This document shows positions 15,146 to 23,869 of a stretch of DNA of 64,000 nucleotides, piece after piece. The notes beneath the pieces were generated by a model that was given only the letters and a program-made list of their open reading frames with translations, made no database searches and had not been told where the DNA came from. Both the position numbers and the translations under genes were made by a program. The stretch comes from Polyangium sp. 15x6 (GTDB lineage Bacteria; Myxococcota_A; Polyangia; Polyangiales; Polyangiaceae), in NCBI RefSeq assembly GCF_029960785.1, contig NZ_JASBQE010000004.1, positions 62,001-126,000 of the forward strand. The letters run 5' to 3'. Numbering within the stretch: position 1 is the first letter of the stretch; each line of letters begins with the position of its first letter.

Positions 15146-16384
15146 ATGAATCATCGTGGTTCGAGGGACCGGTGGATTCCGCTCGTTCTGGCAGGCGTGG
15201 CCGCCGTGCTCGCGGCGTCCGGATGCTCGGATGACCCGTCGTCGTCGAATACGGGCGGCGCAGGCGGGACCGGCGCCGGGGGGAATGGCGGCGCGGGCGG
15301 CGGCGGCGCTGGCGGCGTGGGCGGCACCGGCGGGACGGGCGGCACCGGCGGTGCGGGGGGTGGGCTCACGGAGCGCGCGTCGGCGCGCATGTTCCTGTCC
15401 GGGCACAGCCTCACCGACAATCCATTGCCGGATCACGTCCTGACCATCGCGCAGAGCCTCGGGAAGGATTTCAATTTCAACGAGCAGATCGGCATCGGCT
15501 CGCCGATCCGGGTGAGGACCAAGGGCGGGAGCTTCGACGCGCCGGGCTGGCCCGGATACAGCACCGGGAAGAACCGCGAAGGCAGCGACATGAACGTGAT
15601 CGAAGAGCTGCTCTCCCCGAAGACGCTCGGGCCCGGCGAGCGCTACGACACGCTCGTCATCACGGAGCGGCACGACATCCTGGGCACGATCTGGTGGGAG
15701 GATACGTTCGGCTTCCTGCGCCATTACCACGACCGATTGATCGACGGAAACCCGGCCGGGCACACGCTGTTTTACCATAGCTGGCTCGACGTCGACAAGA
15801 ATGCCCCGACGACGTGGATCGACCACGAGAAAAACGCGCTTTACGCGTGGGAATGCGTGGCGACCAAGGTGAACCTCTCGCTCGCGGCCGAGGGGCGGAC
15901 CGATCGGGTGGAGGCGCTCCCCGCGGGCGCGGCGCTCGTCGATCTCGTGGAGCACATCTTGAACGACGAGGTGCAAGGCATCACGGGCACGACGTCGCAG
16001 AAGCTCGACAGGATCTTCAGCGACAACGTACACATGACGCCGCTCGGCGCGTATTACCTGGCGCTGGTCACGTACGCGTCGATCTTCCGCGCCTCGCCGG
16101 TCGGCGCGGCCGTCCCTGCGGAGGTCGACGCCGAGCCGACGGCCGACATGCAGAAGATCGCCTGGGACTTCGTGCGCGCCTATTACAGCCAGCCGACGCC
16201 GGGCGAACATACGATGGAGGAATGCCGGACCTTCATCTCGCAGAACGTCTGCGCGTCGTTCTGGACTTTGCTCAACGACCCCGGCAAGATCGGGCCCTGC
16301 CAGGCGGATTTCGCGAATGCGAGCGCGGCGCAGAACCCCTTCCGCTGGCCGGATCCGCAGATGAAGTTGTGGCCGGATCCGTGA
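15146..16384 (+). CDS. Lipoprotein with SGNH-hydrolase-like domain
   Basis: This 412-aa lipoprotein starts at ATG 15146, 6 bp after TGGAGG, with signal PLVLAGVAAVLAASGC. A Gly/Thr-rich linker covers about residues 35-80. The domain then begins MFLSGHSLTDN, where GHSL stands in the usual GDSL/GNS position of SGNH hydrolases. It ends with the block V pattern SDNVHMTPLGAYYLALV, supplying the Asp and His of a catalytic triad. SGNH enzymes deacylate esters, often on polysaccharides. Here it would act at the outer or inner membrane surface. Assignment by motif only; the linker composition is typical of this organism's surface lipoproteins. Confidence 0.75.
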   Translation: MNHRGSRDRWIPLVLAGVAAVLAASGCSDDPSSSNTGGAGGTGAGGNGGAGGGGAGGVGGTGGTGGTGGAGGGLTERASARMFLSGHSLTDNPLPDHVLTIAQSLGKDFNFNEQIGIGSPIRVRTKGGSFDAPGWPGYSTGKNREGSDMNVIEELLSPKTLGPGERYDTLVITERHDILGTIWWEDTFGFLRHYHDRLIDGNPAGHTLFYHSWLDVDKNAPTTWIDHEKNALYAWECVATKVNLSLAAEGRTDRVEALPAGAALVDLVEHILNDEVQGITGTTSQKLDRIFSDNVHMTPLGAYYLALVTYASIFRASPVGAAVPAEVDAEPTADMQKIAWDFVRAYYSQPTPGEHTMEECRTFISQNVCASFWTLLNDPGKIGPCQADFANASAAQNPFRWPDPQMKLWPDP

Positions 16385-16394
16385 GAGGAAAACC

Positions 16395-17615
16395 GTGAAA
16401 TCGTCGCCGCAGCGCCCCGCCACCCTCGCGCTCCACGCAGGTTTGCCCGAGGGCGCCGCGCGTGCCGTGGGCGCTCCCATTTCGCCCCCCATCACGACCA
16501 CGACGAGCTTCCACACGGCCCCGGACGCCGTCGGTTTTTCCGCGGCGGATCTCCAGGACGCGGCTCCGCATTTCTATACGCGCTGGGGCAATCCCACGAT
16601 CGAGCTTCTGGAGGGGCGGCTCGCCGCGCTCGAAGAGGGCGCGGCGGCCGTCTGCTTCGCGAGCGGAATGGGAGCGCTCTCGGCGCTCTTCTTCGCGAGG
16701 CTCGGCGCGGGCGCGGATCTCGTCCTGTCGGACGTGTGTTATGCCGGCGTCGCGGAGCTCGCGCACGAGACGCTCCCGCGCTTCGGGATCGAGGTGACCA
16801 CGACGAACACGGCCGACCCGGCGTGTGTCGCGGCCGCGATCCGGCCCGGCGCGACGCGCCTCGTGCACATCGAGACGCCGGCGAACCCCATCTTGAAGCT
16901 CTCGGACATCGCGGCGATCGCGGAGGTCGCGCACGCGGCCGGGGCCGAGCTGTCGGTCGACTCGACGATCGCGACCCCCATCGCGACCCGCCCCCTCGTG
17001 CTGGGCGCCGATTACGTCGTGCATTCGCTGACGAAGTACATCTGCGGCCACGGCGACGCGATCGCCGGCGCGGTCGTGGGGCGGAGCGCCGAGCGGATGG
17101 CGGCGCTCCGCAAGGAGGCGTTGATCCATTACGGCGCCGCCCTGCACCCGTTCGCGGCCTGGCTCGTCCTGCGCGGGCTGGAGACGCTGCCCGCGCGCAT
17201 GCGTATCCACGAGGAGAACGCCCGGCGCGTGGCGACCTGGCTCGGCGCGCATCCGCGGGTCGCCGCGGTCCACTGGCCGGGCTTGCCGAGCCACCCGCAG
17301 CGCGCCCTCGCCGAGAGGCAGATGCAAAATGCGTCGGGCCTGCTCGCGTTCACGGTGAAGGACGGCGGCCCGGCGCTCGCGAAAGAGCTCGCCGCACGGC
17401 TGCGGGTCGTCTCGTATGCCGTTTCGCTCGGAAAAACGAAGAGCCTGCTTTTCTACATCCCGACGGACGACATCCTTCGCACGTCGTTTCGACTCGCCGG
17501 GGAGCAGGAGGCCGCGTATCGGGCCGCGGCGGGCGAGGGGGTCTTTCGTTTGTCGGTGGGCCTCGAGGACCCGGACGATCTCATCGCCGATCTCGATCAG
17601 GCGCTCGGGGGCTGA
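16395..17615 (+). CDS. Cys/Met-metabolism PLP-dependent enzyme (trans-sulfuration family)
   Basis: This 406-aa protein belongs to the MetB/MetC/MGL fold. YTRWGNPT at 61-68 is the family's Tyr/Arg cofactor-phosphate motif, ASGMGALSALFFARL at 89-103 anchors the phosphate, VDSTIATPI near 188 holds the Asp for the pyridine ring, and Lys214 in HSLTKYICGHGD is the Schiff base. Members make or break C-S bonds in cystathionine, methionine or homocysteine; which one cannot be read from motifs. The gene follows the lipoprotein gene by 10 bp and overlaps the 3' end of the convergent dioxygenase gene by 19 bp. Confidence 0.9.
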   Translation: MKSSPQRPATLALHAGLPEGAARAVGAPISPPITTTTSFHTAPDAVGFSAADLQDAAPHFYTRWGNPTIELLEGRLAALEEGAAAVCFASGMGALSALFFARLGAGADLVLSDVCYAGVAELAHETLPRFGIEVTTTNTADPACVAAAIRPGATRLVHIETPANPILKLSDIAAIAEVAHAAGAELSVDSTIATPIATRPLVLGADYVVHSLTKYICGHGDAIAGAVVGRSAERMAALRKEALIHYGAALHPFAAWLVLRGLETLPARMRIHEENARRVATWLGAHPRVAAVHWPGLPSHPQRALAERQMQNASGLLAFTVKDGGPALAKELAARLRVVSYAVSLGKTKSLLFYIPTDDILRTSFRLAGEQEAAYRAAAGEGVFRLSVGLEDPDDLIADLDQALGG

Positions 17616-18457
17616 AACCCGCGTAAAGGAAGGTCCGGCCGCTGTAGCCAGTTGTCCGCGGGGTAAAACGCGTCGGCCTCGACGACGTGCACCGCATAGG
17701 CATGCCGCGATCGATCCGAGCGATTCTCCTCGCTTCGATGCGGCAAGAGCCCATGCAGCACGACCAGCGTCCCGGCCGGGACCTCGAGGGGAATGGCGCC
17801 CTCCTCGACGAGAGGCACTTCGTCCAGCACCTCGAAGCGCGTGCCTCCGCGCCCGTCTCGCAAAAAGCGCTTCTTGAGCCCCTGCCGATGGCCGCCGGGC
17901 ACCGCCCACAAGCAGCCATTCTCGATCGTGGCGTCCTCCAGCGCGAACCACAGGCCCGTCACGGTCACGGGCTCCGTGTAGAGGAACGTGGCGTCCTGGT
18001 GGCAAACGACCTCGCCGCCGATGTGGGGTTGCTTGAAGATGTACATCGATTGAATCAAGACCGGCCGGGACAGGCCGAGCTCGGCCGTCAGCGCGGCGAG
18101 CTCGGGCGTGCGCGAGAATCGATCGAAGACCGGATCTCTGTCGTGCATCGCGTGGCCGATCTTGTTCAGCGCGCGCTCCTTGGGCACGCGCAGGTTGCCG
18201 TCCGGCCCGAGCGCGCCCTCCTCGAGGAAAAAACGGATCTTGTCGCCCGATTCGAGAAAATAGTCGTCGGAGGTGCGCGTCTGCTCGTGCGTGCTGAAGA
18301 CCGAGCGGTGCGCCTCCGGGTCGAAGGCGGCGACGAGCTCCTCGGCGCGGCGCTTCAGCGCGAGGCATGCTTCGACCGTGACGAATCCGGACAGGACGAG
18401 GAAACCGTCACGCTGGAAGGCGTCGCGGCGCTCGGACGGGGCGATGGGCCGGGGCAT
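17597..18457 (-). CDS. Phytanoyl-CoA-dioxygenase-like Fe(II)/2-oxoglutarate oxygenase
   Basis: This 286-aa protein resembles PhyH-type oxygenases. It starts with FQRDGFLVLSGFVTVEACLALK, carries the iron ligands His and Asp in VVCHQDATFLYTE near residue 150, and the distal His in LHGLLPHRSEENRSD near residue 240, followed by RHAYAVHVVE with the 2-oxoglutarate-binding Arg. Such enzymes hydroxylate lipids, amino acids or secondary metabolites. ATG 18457 was chosen because family N-termini begin at this point; the frame extending to 19063 is shadow. The substrate is unknown. Confidence 0.87.
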   Translation of the reverse strand: MPRPIAPSERRDAFQRDGFLVLSGFVTVEACLALKRRAEELVAAFDPEAHRSVFSTHEQTRTSDDYFLESGDKIRFFLEEGALGPDGNLRVPKERALNKIGHAMHDRDPVFDRFSRTPELAALTAELGLSRPVLIQSMYIFKQPHIGGEVVCHQDATFLYTEPVTVTGLWFALEDATIENGCLWAVPGGHRQGLKKRFLRDGRGGTRFEVLDEVPLVEEGAIPLEVPAGTLVVLHGLLPHRSEENRSDRSRHAYAVHVVEADAFYPADNWLQRPDLPLRGFQPPSA

Positions 18458-18574
18458 GGCTCGATTTTCGTAGCCTCCCTGGACTCGGCTGTCCACGGCT
18501 CCGCGCGACGTCACGCCGAGCCGTCGTGCGCGGCAGGTGTTGCGCAGGGGCGAATCGAGGCTTACGCTGCACCC

Positions 18575-18901
18575 ATGCATCGGCACCCCTGGCGAATCGT
18601 GCGCGCGCTCCGCGTGCTCTTCGCCTGCCTCATGCTGATGCTGCCGGCCACACCGGCGCGTCATGCGCAGGTCGTTCCGGACACGGTCGTCTTTGTCGCG
18701 TATGCCGCAACCGCGCTGCAGGTCGCCGCGGCGGCGCGCGAGGTCGCGCCGGAAAACGCCGAGGCGGCGCACACTGCGATCGAGGTCCGCCCCGCGAAGG
18801 CGGCCTCGTTCGTCCGGGCCACGGCGCCTCTGCCGGCCGATCCGGGCGCCGGGTTCGTCCCCGCGGATCGCTGGCTCCTTCATTGCGCTCTCCTTTGCTG
18901 A
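18575..18901 (+). CDS. Small secreted hypothetical protein (108 aa)
   Basis: The protein begins MHRHPWRIVRALRVLFACLM with a basic n-region and hydrophobic core, ending around PARHA, so it should be exported. The mature part is Ala/Val-rich, with two predicted helices. It lies 49 bp before the 66-aa gene on the same strand. No family is recognised. It may be non-coding leader DNA, since no strong Shine-Dalgarno is visible. Confidence 0.5.
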   Translation: MHRHPWRIVRALRVLFACLMLMLPATPARHAQVVPDTVVFVAYAATALQVAAAAREVAPENAEAAHTAIEVRPAKAASFVRATAPLPADPGAGFVPADRWLLHCALLC

Positions 18902-18950
18902 ATTCGACGGCCTTTTCCGCGGCCTTCGATTCCACAGCAAGGAGAAAGCG

Positions 18951-19151
18951 ATGTCGCCTTTGGCTGAGAGCCCTCGGAGGAGGGCCTGGCGGCGCTTCGT
19001 CCGCCGTCTGCTCCATTCGTTTCGTTCGATGGGCCGAATTGGCCTCGTGCTCGGCTCGGCCATGTTCCCCGGTATGCCGCCGCCGCCGCCGCCCCCGCCT
19101 CCGCCGATCGAGGAGCAGGCGTCCGGCGGGAAAAAATTGTCCGAGCTCTAA
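18951..19151 (+). CDS. Short basic, polyproline protein (66 aa)
   Basis: ATG 18951 follows AAGGAGAAAGCG, an ideal Shine-Dalgarno and spacing, the best evidence that this small frame is translated. The N-terminal half is Arg-rich (SPRRRAWRRFVRRLLHSFRS), then a short hydrophobic stretch (GRIGLVLGSAMF). It ends in ten consecutive prolines and an acidic tail (IEEQASGGKKLSEL). The proline run would stall ribosomes without EF-P. The amphipathic Arg-rich helix could bind membranes or nucleic acids. Function unknown. Confidence 0.6.
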   Translation: MSPLAESPRRRAWRRFVRRLLHSFRSMGRIGLVLGSAMFPGMPPPPPPPPPPIEEQASGGKKLSEL

Positions 19152-19216
19152 TCGTTCGCGGCGGCATAACGACGGGCCCGTCCACGCGGCGGTCGTTCTG
19201 TGCTACCTCACGCCGC

Positions 19217-20716
19217 ATGCTGCTCACCCGCGCCGAGTCCACCTCCTTCCGCGAGACCTCCCTCCATGCCGACGTGATGCGCTTCGTGCGCGCGCTCGAA
19301 GCGCGGAACGACCCGCGCCTCCACGTCACGACCTTCGGCACCTCGCCCGGCGGCCGCGAGATGCCCCTCTTGATCCTCTCGAAGGACCGCGTCCGCACGC
19401 CCGAGGAGGCCCGGCGCAGCGAGCGTCCCGTCATTCTCATGCTCGACGGCATCCACCCCGGCGAGGTCGAGGGCAAGGAGGCGAGCCTCGCGCTCGTGCG
19501 CGACCTGCTCGACGGTCGCCGTCCCGATTGGCTCGACACGATCACGCTGCTCGTCGTCCCGCTCTTCAATCCGGACGGCAACGACGCGCTCGATCCCGTC
19601 AATCGACGGCTCGATCTGAAAAAGCTCACCGGCCAGGCCGGCCCCGTGGTCGGGACCCGCACGCAGAGCCAGGGCATCAACCTGAACCGCGATTACATGC
19701 GCCAGGCCGCGTCCGAGATGCGAGCCTTGCAAGACAACGTCTGCATTCCGTGGTCGCCCGACCTCACGATCGACAACCACGCGACGAACGGCTCGGTGCA
19801 CCGCTTCCACATGACCGTCGACGTGCCCCACACCGTCGAATCGGGTCGGCGCGAGCCGATCGATTTCATGCGCGAGCGGCTCGTCCCGGAGGTCATCGCC
19901 GCCGTGCGCGCGCGCGGATTCGAGAGCGGCTGGTATGGCAATTTCGTCGAGGACGAGCGCGTGCTCGACGCGGGCGGCGAGGTCGACGCGGCGTCGGCCG
20001 TGGGCCTCGGCTGGATGACGTACCCGCACCACCCGCGGTTCGGCTCGAATTATCGCGGCCTCACGAACCGGCTCGATCTGCTGCTCGAATGTTATAGCTA
20101 CCTGCCATTCGAGGAGCGCGTCCGCACTGCGACCGCGTGGCAGATCGAGACGCTCTCCTGGGCCGCGAAGCATGCCGACGACATTCGCCAGGTCATTGCC
20201 TCGAGCGCCGCGCCGCCGGAGAAGGTCGCCGTGCGGTATCGCCTCGATCGCATGGAGGCGCCGGTCGAGGTCCTCACGCGTTCGCCCCGCACGCTCGACG
20301 GCGCGTCCGTCGCCGTGAAGATCCCTTATCTCGGGCGATTCGTGGGCACGGTCGTCGTCGATCGGCCCCGCGCCTACCTCGTCCCGCCCGCGCTCGCCGA
20401 GCACCTGCGCCGCCACGGATTGCGCGTCGAGGCGGCCGAGGGGGCGTACGACGTCGAGGTCGCGCGCGTCACGTCGCTCGGCACGGAGGGAGGGCGCGGG
20501 ATTCTGGAAGCAGCGGCCGTCGGTGAGGTCGCGGTGGAGTGGCGGGAGGATCGACGAACCGTGCCTACGGGATGGTCGCGCGTCGATTCGAACCAGCCGC
20601 TCGGCGCGATCGCGGTGTATCTCTGCGAGCCCGAGAGCGACGACGGCGCGGTCGAAAACGGGGTTTTGCCGGTGCCCGCCGTCGGCGACGAGCATCCGGT
20701 GCTGCGCGTACGTTGA
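19217..20716 (+). CDS. M14-family zinc carboxypeptidase-like protein
   Basis: This 499-aa protein has an M14 core at about residues 15-320: the zinc pair His80 and Glu83 in DGIHPGEVEGKEAS, NPDGND, GINLNRDYMR (substrate-carboxylate Arg), and the third zinc ligand in DNHATNGS. The catalytic Glu would be in RLDLLLECYSYL. The C-terminal 170 residues are an extra beta-rich domain. There is no signal peptide, which is unusual for M14 enzymes that degrade extracellular peptides, so a cytoplasmic role or a non-classical substrate is possible. 84 bp separate it from the helicase start. Confidence 0.88.
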   Translation: MLLTRAESTSFRETSLHADVMRFVRALEARNDPRLHVTTFGTSPGGREMPLLILSKDRVRTPEEARRSERPVILMLDGIHPGEVEGKEASLALVRDLLDGRRPDWLDTITLLVVPLFNPDGNDALDPVNRRLDLKKLTGQAGPVVGTRTQSQGINLNRDYMRQAASEMRALQDNVCIPWSPDLTIDNHATNGSVHRFHMTVDVPHTVESGRREPIDFMRERLVPEVIAAVRARGFESGWYGNFVEDERVLDAGGEVDAASAVGLGWMTYPHHPRFGSNYRGLTNRLDLLLECYSYLPFEERVRTATAWQIETLSWAAKHADDIRQVIASSAAPPEKVAVRYRLDRMEAPVEVLTRSPRTLDGASVAVKIPYLGRFVGTVVVDRPRAYLVPPALAEHLRRHGLRVEAAEGAYDVEVARVTSLGTEGGRGILEAAAVGEVAVEWREDRRTVPTGWSRVDSNQPLGAIAVYLCEPESDDGAVENGVLPVPAVGDEHPVLRVR

Positions 20717-20800
20717 TGGCTTGCACGACAAACCGCGCTGGGCGCCGGTTCCCTGCGCGAGGTGCTCGACTTCCCTTCCCAACGGCTCTATCCTGCCGGG

Positions 20801-23800
20801 GTGAACGTTAGCCCCGGGCTTTATGATCAGATTCTCACGGACGCACTTCGCAGAGCTGTCGAGGCGGAAGGCCTCCTGCTGAGCAAGGTTGCGCTTGATC
20901 CTACGGAAGCCCACGAGCAACTTGCGCGCGCTCTTTCTGGTTTGCTCCGGAGGGCGCTTTATGCCGTTCCCGAGGAGAAGCGCCCTGCCCTCCAGGTTCG
21001 TGTAGCGAATGAGATGATTGCTTGGCTTAGCGAGCGGCTCCAAGAGCCATCGCTTCTGCGGGAGACGCTCGACAGCGAGGGCGCCGTCCTCGAAGAAATT
21101 CGGCGCCCCGGCGAGCCGCAGCGGACACGCCCGCTCTTGCCCCTCTCTTCGTCGGCCTTGCTCGTGAACGGGCATGGCGAGCCGCGCATCGGCGAAGAGC
21201 TGCGACGAGAGATTGCCTCCGCGGACCGCATTGATCTTGTTTGCGCGTTTATCAAATGGGTGGGTATTCGTGTGCTGGAGGGAGCGCTCGAGGCCTTTCT
21301 CGAAGCGGGTAAGCCGCTCCGAATCATTACTACGACGTACCTCGGCGCTACCGAGCTAAGGCCACTCGATTGGCTCATGAAACGTGGCGCCAAGGTGAAG
21401 GTATCGTACGATACCCAGGTCACCCGCCTCCACGCGAAAGCTTGGTTGTTCCACCGCGCGACAGGGTTCTCGACGGCCTACGTGGGGAGTTCCAACCTGT
21501 CCCGGTCGGCCCTCCTGGACGGCGTCGAGTGGAACGTCCGCCTTTCGGCGCAGTCGGCGCCCGCCGTCGTCGAGAAGTTCTCAGCGACGTTTGAGACCTA
21601 CTGGAACGATCCGTCTTTTGAGGATTACCATCGTGAGCGCCTCGTGGAGGCCCTGCGCGCGGAGCGGGGGGACAACGAGAGCATCAACCTCGCATTTCTG
21701 GATGTCCATCCGTACCCGCATCAGCGCGCCATCCTCGAAGCGCTGGAGGTCGAGCGGATGCGACACAGTCGTTGGAAGAACCTCGTTGTCGCCGCCACGG
21801 GAACAGGAAAGACCGTGGTCGCCGCACTCGATTACAAGCGGCTGCGTGGGAGCCTCTTGCGGGCGCGGCTCCTCTTTGTCGCGCACAGGAAGGAGATCCT
21901 TGAGCAAAGCCTCCGGACATTTCGTACCGTGCTTCGGGATGGCGCGTTCGGGAGCTTGTGCGTGGATGGGGAACGCCCGGAGGCATGGGAGCACGTGTTT
22001 GCGTCGATCCAATCGCTATCGAGGATGGGCCCGGAGAAATTCGGCCCCGCAGATTTCGATGTGGTCATCGTGGACGAATTCCATCACGCGGAGGCTGCCA
22101 CGTATCGCGCGCTGCTCTCACGCCTCACGCCTCAGGTGCTCCTCGGGCTCACGGCCACCCCAGAGCGCGCGGACGGGCAGGACGTCCTCGGCTGGTTCGA
22201 CGGACGGATCGCCGCGGAACTCAGGCTCTGGGACGCGCTGGAGCGTGGACTCTTGTGCCCGTTCCATTATTTCGGCGTGCACGACGATGTCGATCTCTCG
22301 CGCCTTCGTTGGTCGCGTGGCGCATACGATCGCGCTGAGCTCGAAGCCTTGTACACGGGTGACGACGCGCGGATCGGAAAAATCCTAGAGCAAGTCCAGC
22401 GCCTCGTTCCCGATCCGCGGAGCATGCGCGCACTCGGGTTTTGTGTGGGCGTCAAGCATGCCCACTACATGGCGCAACGCTTCGTGGAGGCGAACATCCC
22501 AGCCATGGCTTTGCATGCAGAGAGCAGCGCCGAGGAGCGGAGTAACGCGCTACGAAGATTGCGAAATCGTGAGATCAACGTGTTGTTCACGGTTGATCTC
22601 TTGAATGAGGGCGTCGACATTCCGGAGGTTGACACGGTGCTGTTCCTCCGGCCCACAGAGAGCGCCACCGTATTTCTGCAACAGCTCGGGCGGGGACTAC
22701 GTCGCACGGAGGATAAGGCCTGTGTGACGGTGCTGGACTTTATCGGCGCGCAGCACGCGCGGTTTCGCTTCGACGCCCGTTATGCGGCCCTTCTCGGCTG
22801 TCCTCGGCTCGCGGTCGAGAAACAAGTGAGGGAGGGGTTTCCCGTGCTGCCTGCAGGCTGCCATATTGAGCTGGACCGCGTCGCGACGCGTGTTGTGCTG
22901 GACAATCTGCGCCAGTCTGTGAAGGGACAGCAGGCACTCGTGCGGCTCCTCGCGAGCCTCGGGAATGTGTCTCTTGGTGCATTTTTACGGGAAGCTCAGA
23001 TCGGCCCCGAGGATCTCTATCGCAGCGAACGCACGTTTTCTTTTCTTCGACGCAAAGCAGGGCTGCCCACGCCGCCGTCGGGCCCCGAGGAGTCCATCTT
23101 GAGCAGGAGCCTGGGACGGCTGCTTTACGTCGACGACGCGGAACGAACGAAGTTCTACAGAGAGGTGCTCGCCGAGCCGAAGCCTCCGCGTGGAGGTGCC
23201 GTCAGCCTGAGGCAGGCGCGTCTGCTGCGGATGTTGGGTTTGGGGTTGTGGGGCACGAAGCGTTCCTGGCCCTCGATCGACGCCGCGCTCGCGCGTTTAT
23301 GGGAGCATCCAGCCATCTTGGAGGAGCTTCGCGAGCTCCTCGGCATCCTCGACGAGGGCGCGAAAACCTTGGCTCGTCCGTTACCCGAGCTGGGGAATAT
23401 TCCGATATCTGTGCATGGTCGTTACCAGCGTACCGATGTGCTCGGGGCATTCGATATGATGTCCATCGAGAACCCATTTTCGCATCAATCGGGCGTTGCG
23501 TGGTCGGAGGCCCATCAGACGGACATCTTGTTCGTGACGCTGCGAAAGCATGCGGCAGACTTTTCGCCGTCTACGATGTACCGTGATTACGCAATTGGTC
23601 AAAAGCTCTTTCACTGGGAGTCGCAGTCTCGCACAGCAGAGGCGTCGACGATGGGGCAACGATACATCCACCATGAAAGCCGCGGCACACGCGTGATGCT
23701 TTTCGCACGAGAAACCAAGGACGACCCCTTCGTGTCGCTTGGCCCGGCGCGGTATGTGCAGCACAGCGGTGAACGACCGATGGGTATCGTCTGGGAGCTC

Positions 23801-23854
23801 GCGCACGAGATGCCTGAAGAGCTGCTCCGCACGGCGATGCTCGTCGCGGCCTGA
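20801..23854 (+). CDS. PLD-nuclease / SF2 helicase / DUF3427 fusion protein
   Basis: About 1017 aa in one chain. The N-terminal third contains a phospholipase-D-type nuclease with the HxK motif in RLHAKAWLFHR and GSSNLSRSAL nearby. Then comes an SF2 helicase: ATGTGKTVVAA (Walker A), VDEFHHAEA (a DEAH variant), LTATPERADG (motif III) and QQLGRGLRRTE (motif VI). A DUF3427 domain of about 250 residues closes the protein. Such proteins resemble the helicase subunits of restriction systems and PLD-plus-helicase phage-defence genes. The start is ambiguous: GTG 20801 fits MNVSPGLYDQIL, while GTG 20762 adds 13 residues; neither has a strong ribosome site. Third codon positions are visibly richer in A/T than in neighbours, hinting at recent transfer. 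Confidence 0.88.
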   Translation: MNVSPGLYDQILTDALRRAVEAEGLLLSKVALDPTEAHEQLARALSGLLRRALYAVPEEKRPALQVRVANEMIAWLSERLQEPSLLRETLDSEGAVLEEIRRPGEPQRTRPLLPLSSSALLVNGHGEPRIGEELRREIASADRIDLVCAFIKWVGIRVLEGALEAFLEAGKPLRIITTTYLGATELRPLDWLMKRGAKVKVSYDTQVTRLHAKAWLFHRATGFSTAYVGSSNLSRSALLDGVEWNVRLSAQSAPAVVEKFSATFETYWNDPSFEDYHRERLVEALRAERGDNESINLAFLDVHPYPHQRAILEALEVERMRHSRWKNLVVAATGTGKTVVAALDYKRLRGSLLRARLLFVAHRKEILEQSLRTFRTVLRDGAFGSLCVDGERPEAWEHVFASIQSLSRMGPEKFGPADFDVVIVDEFHHAEAATYRALLSRLTPQVLLGLTATPERADGQDVLGWFDGRIAAELRLWDALERGLLCPFHYFGVHDDVDLSRLRWSRGAYDRAELEALYTGDDARIGKILEQVQRLVPDPRSMRALGFCVGVKHAHYMAQRFVEANIPAMALHAESSAEERSNALRRLRNREINVLFTVDLLNEGVDIPEVDTVLFLRPTESATVFLQQLGRGLRRTEDKACVTVLDFIGAQHARFRFDARYAALLGCPRLAVEKQVREGFPVLPAGCHIELDRVATRVVLDNLRQSVKGQQALVRLLASLGNVSLGAFLREAQIGPEDLYRSERTFSFLRRKAGLPTPPSGPEESILSRSLGRLLYVDDAERTKFYREVLAEPKPPRGGAVSLRQARLLRMLGLGLWGTKRSWPSIDAALARLWEHPAILEELRELLGILDEGAKTLARPLPELGNIPISVHGRYQRTDVLGAFDMMSIENPFSHQSGVAWSEAHQTDILFVTLRKHAADFSPSTMYRDYAIGQKLFHWESQSRTAEASTMGQRYIHHESRGTRVMLFARETKDDPFVSLGPARYVQHSGERPMGIVWELAHEMPEELLRTAMLVAA

Positions 23855-23869
23855 GGAGCAGCCCGCCTC

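Noticed and set aside
18899-18901. TGA ending the 108-aa secreted protein as a possible selenocysteine codon
   Set aside because: The following frame has no conserved motif and there is no GGU-type hairpin at the right distance, unlike the deiodinase-like gene.
19208-21175. 655-codon minus-strand frame opposite the M14 peptidase
   Set aside because: Mirror image of the peptidase codons. The plus strand has all zinc motifs.
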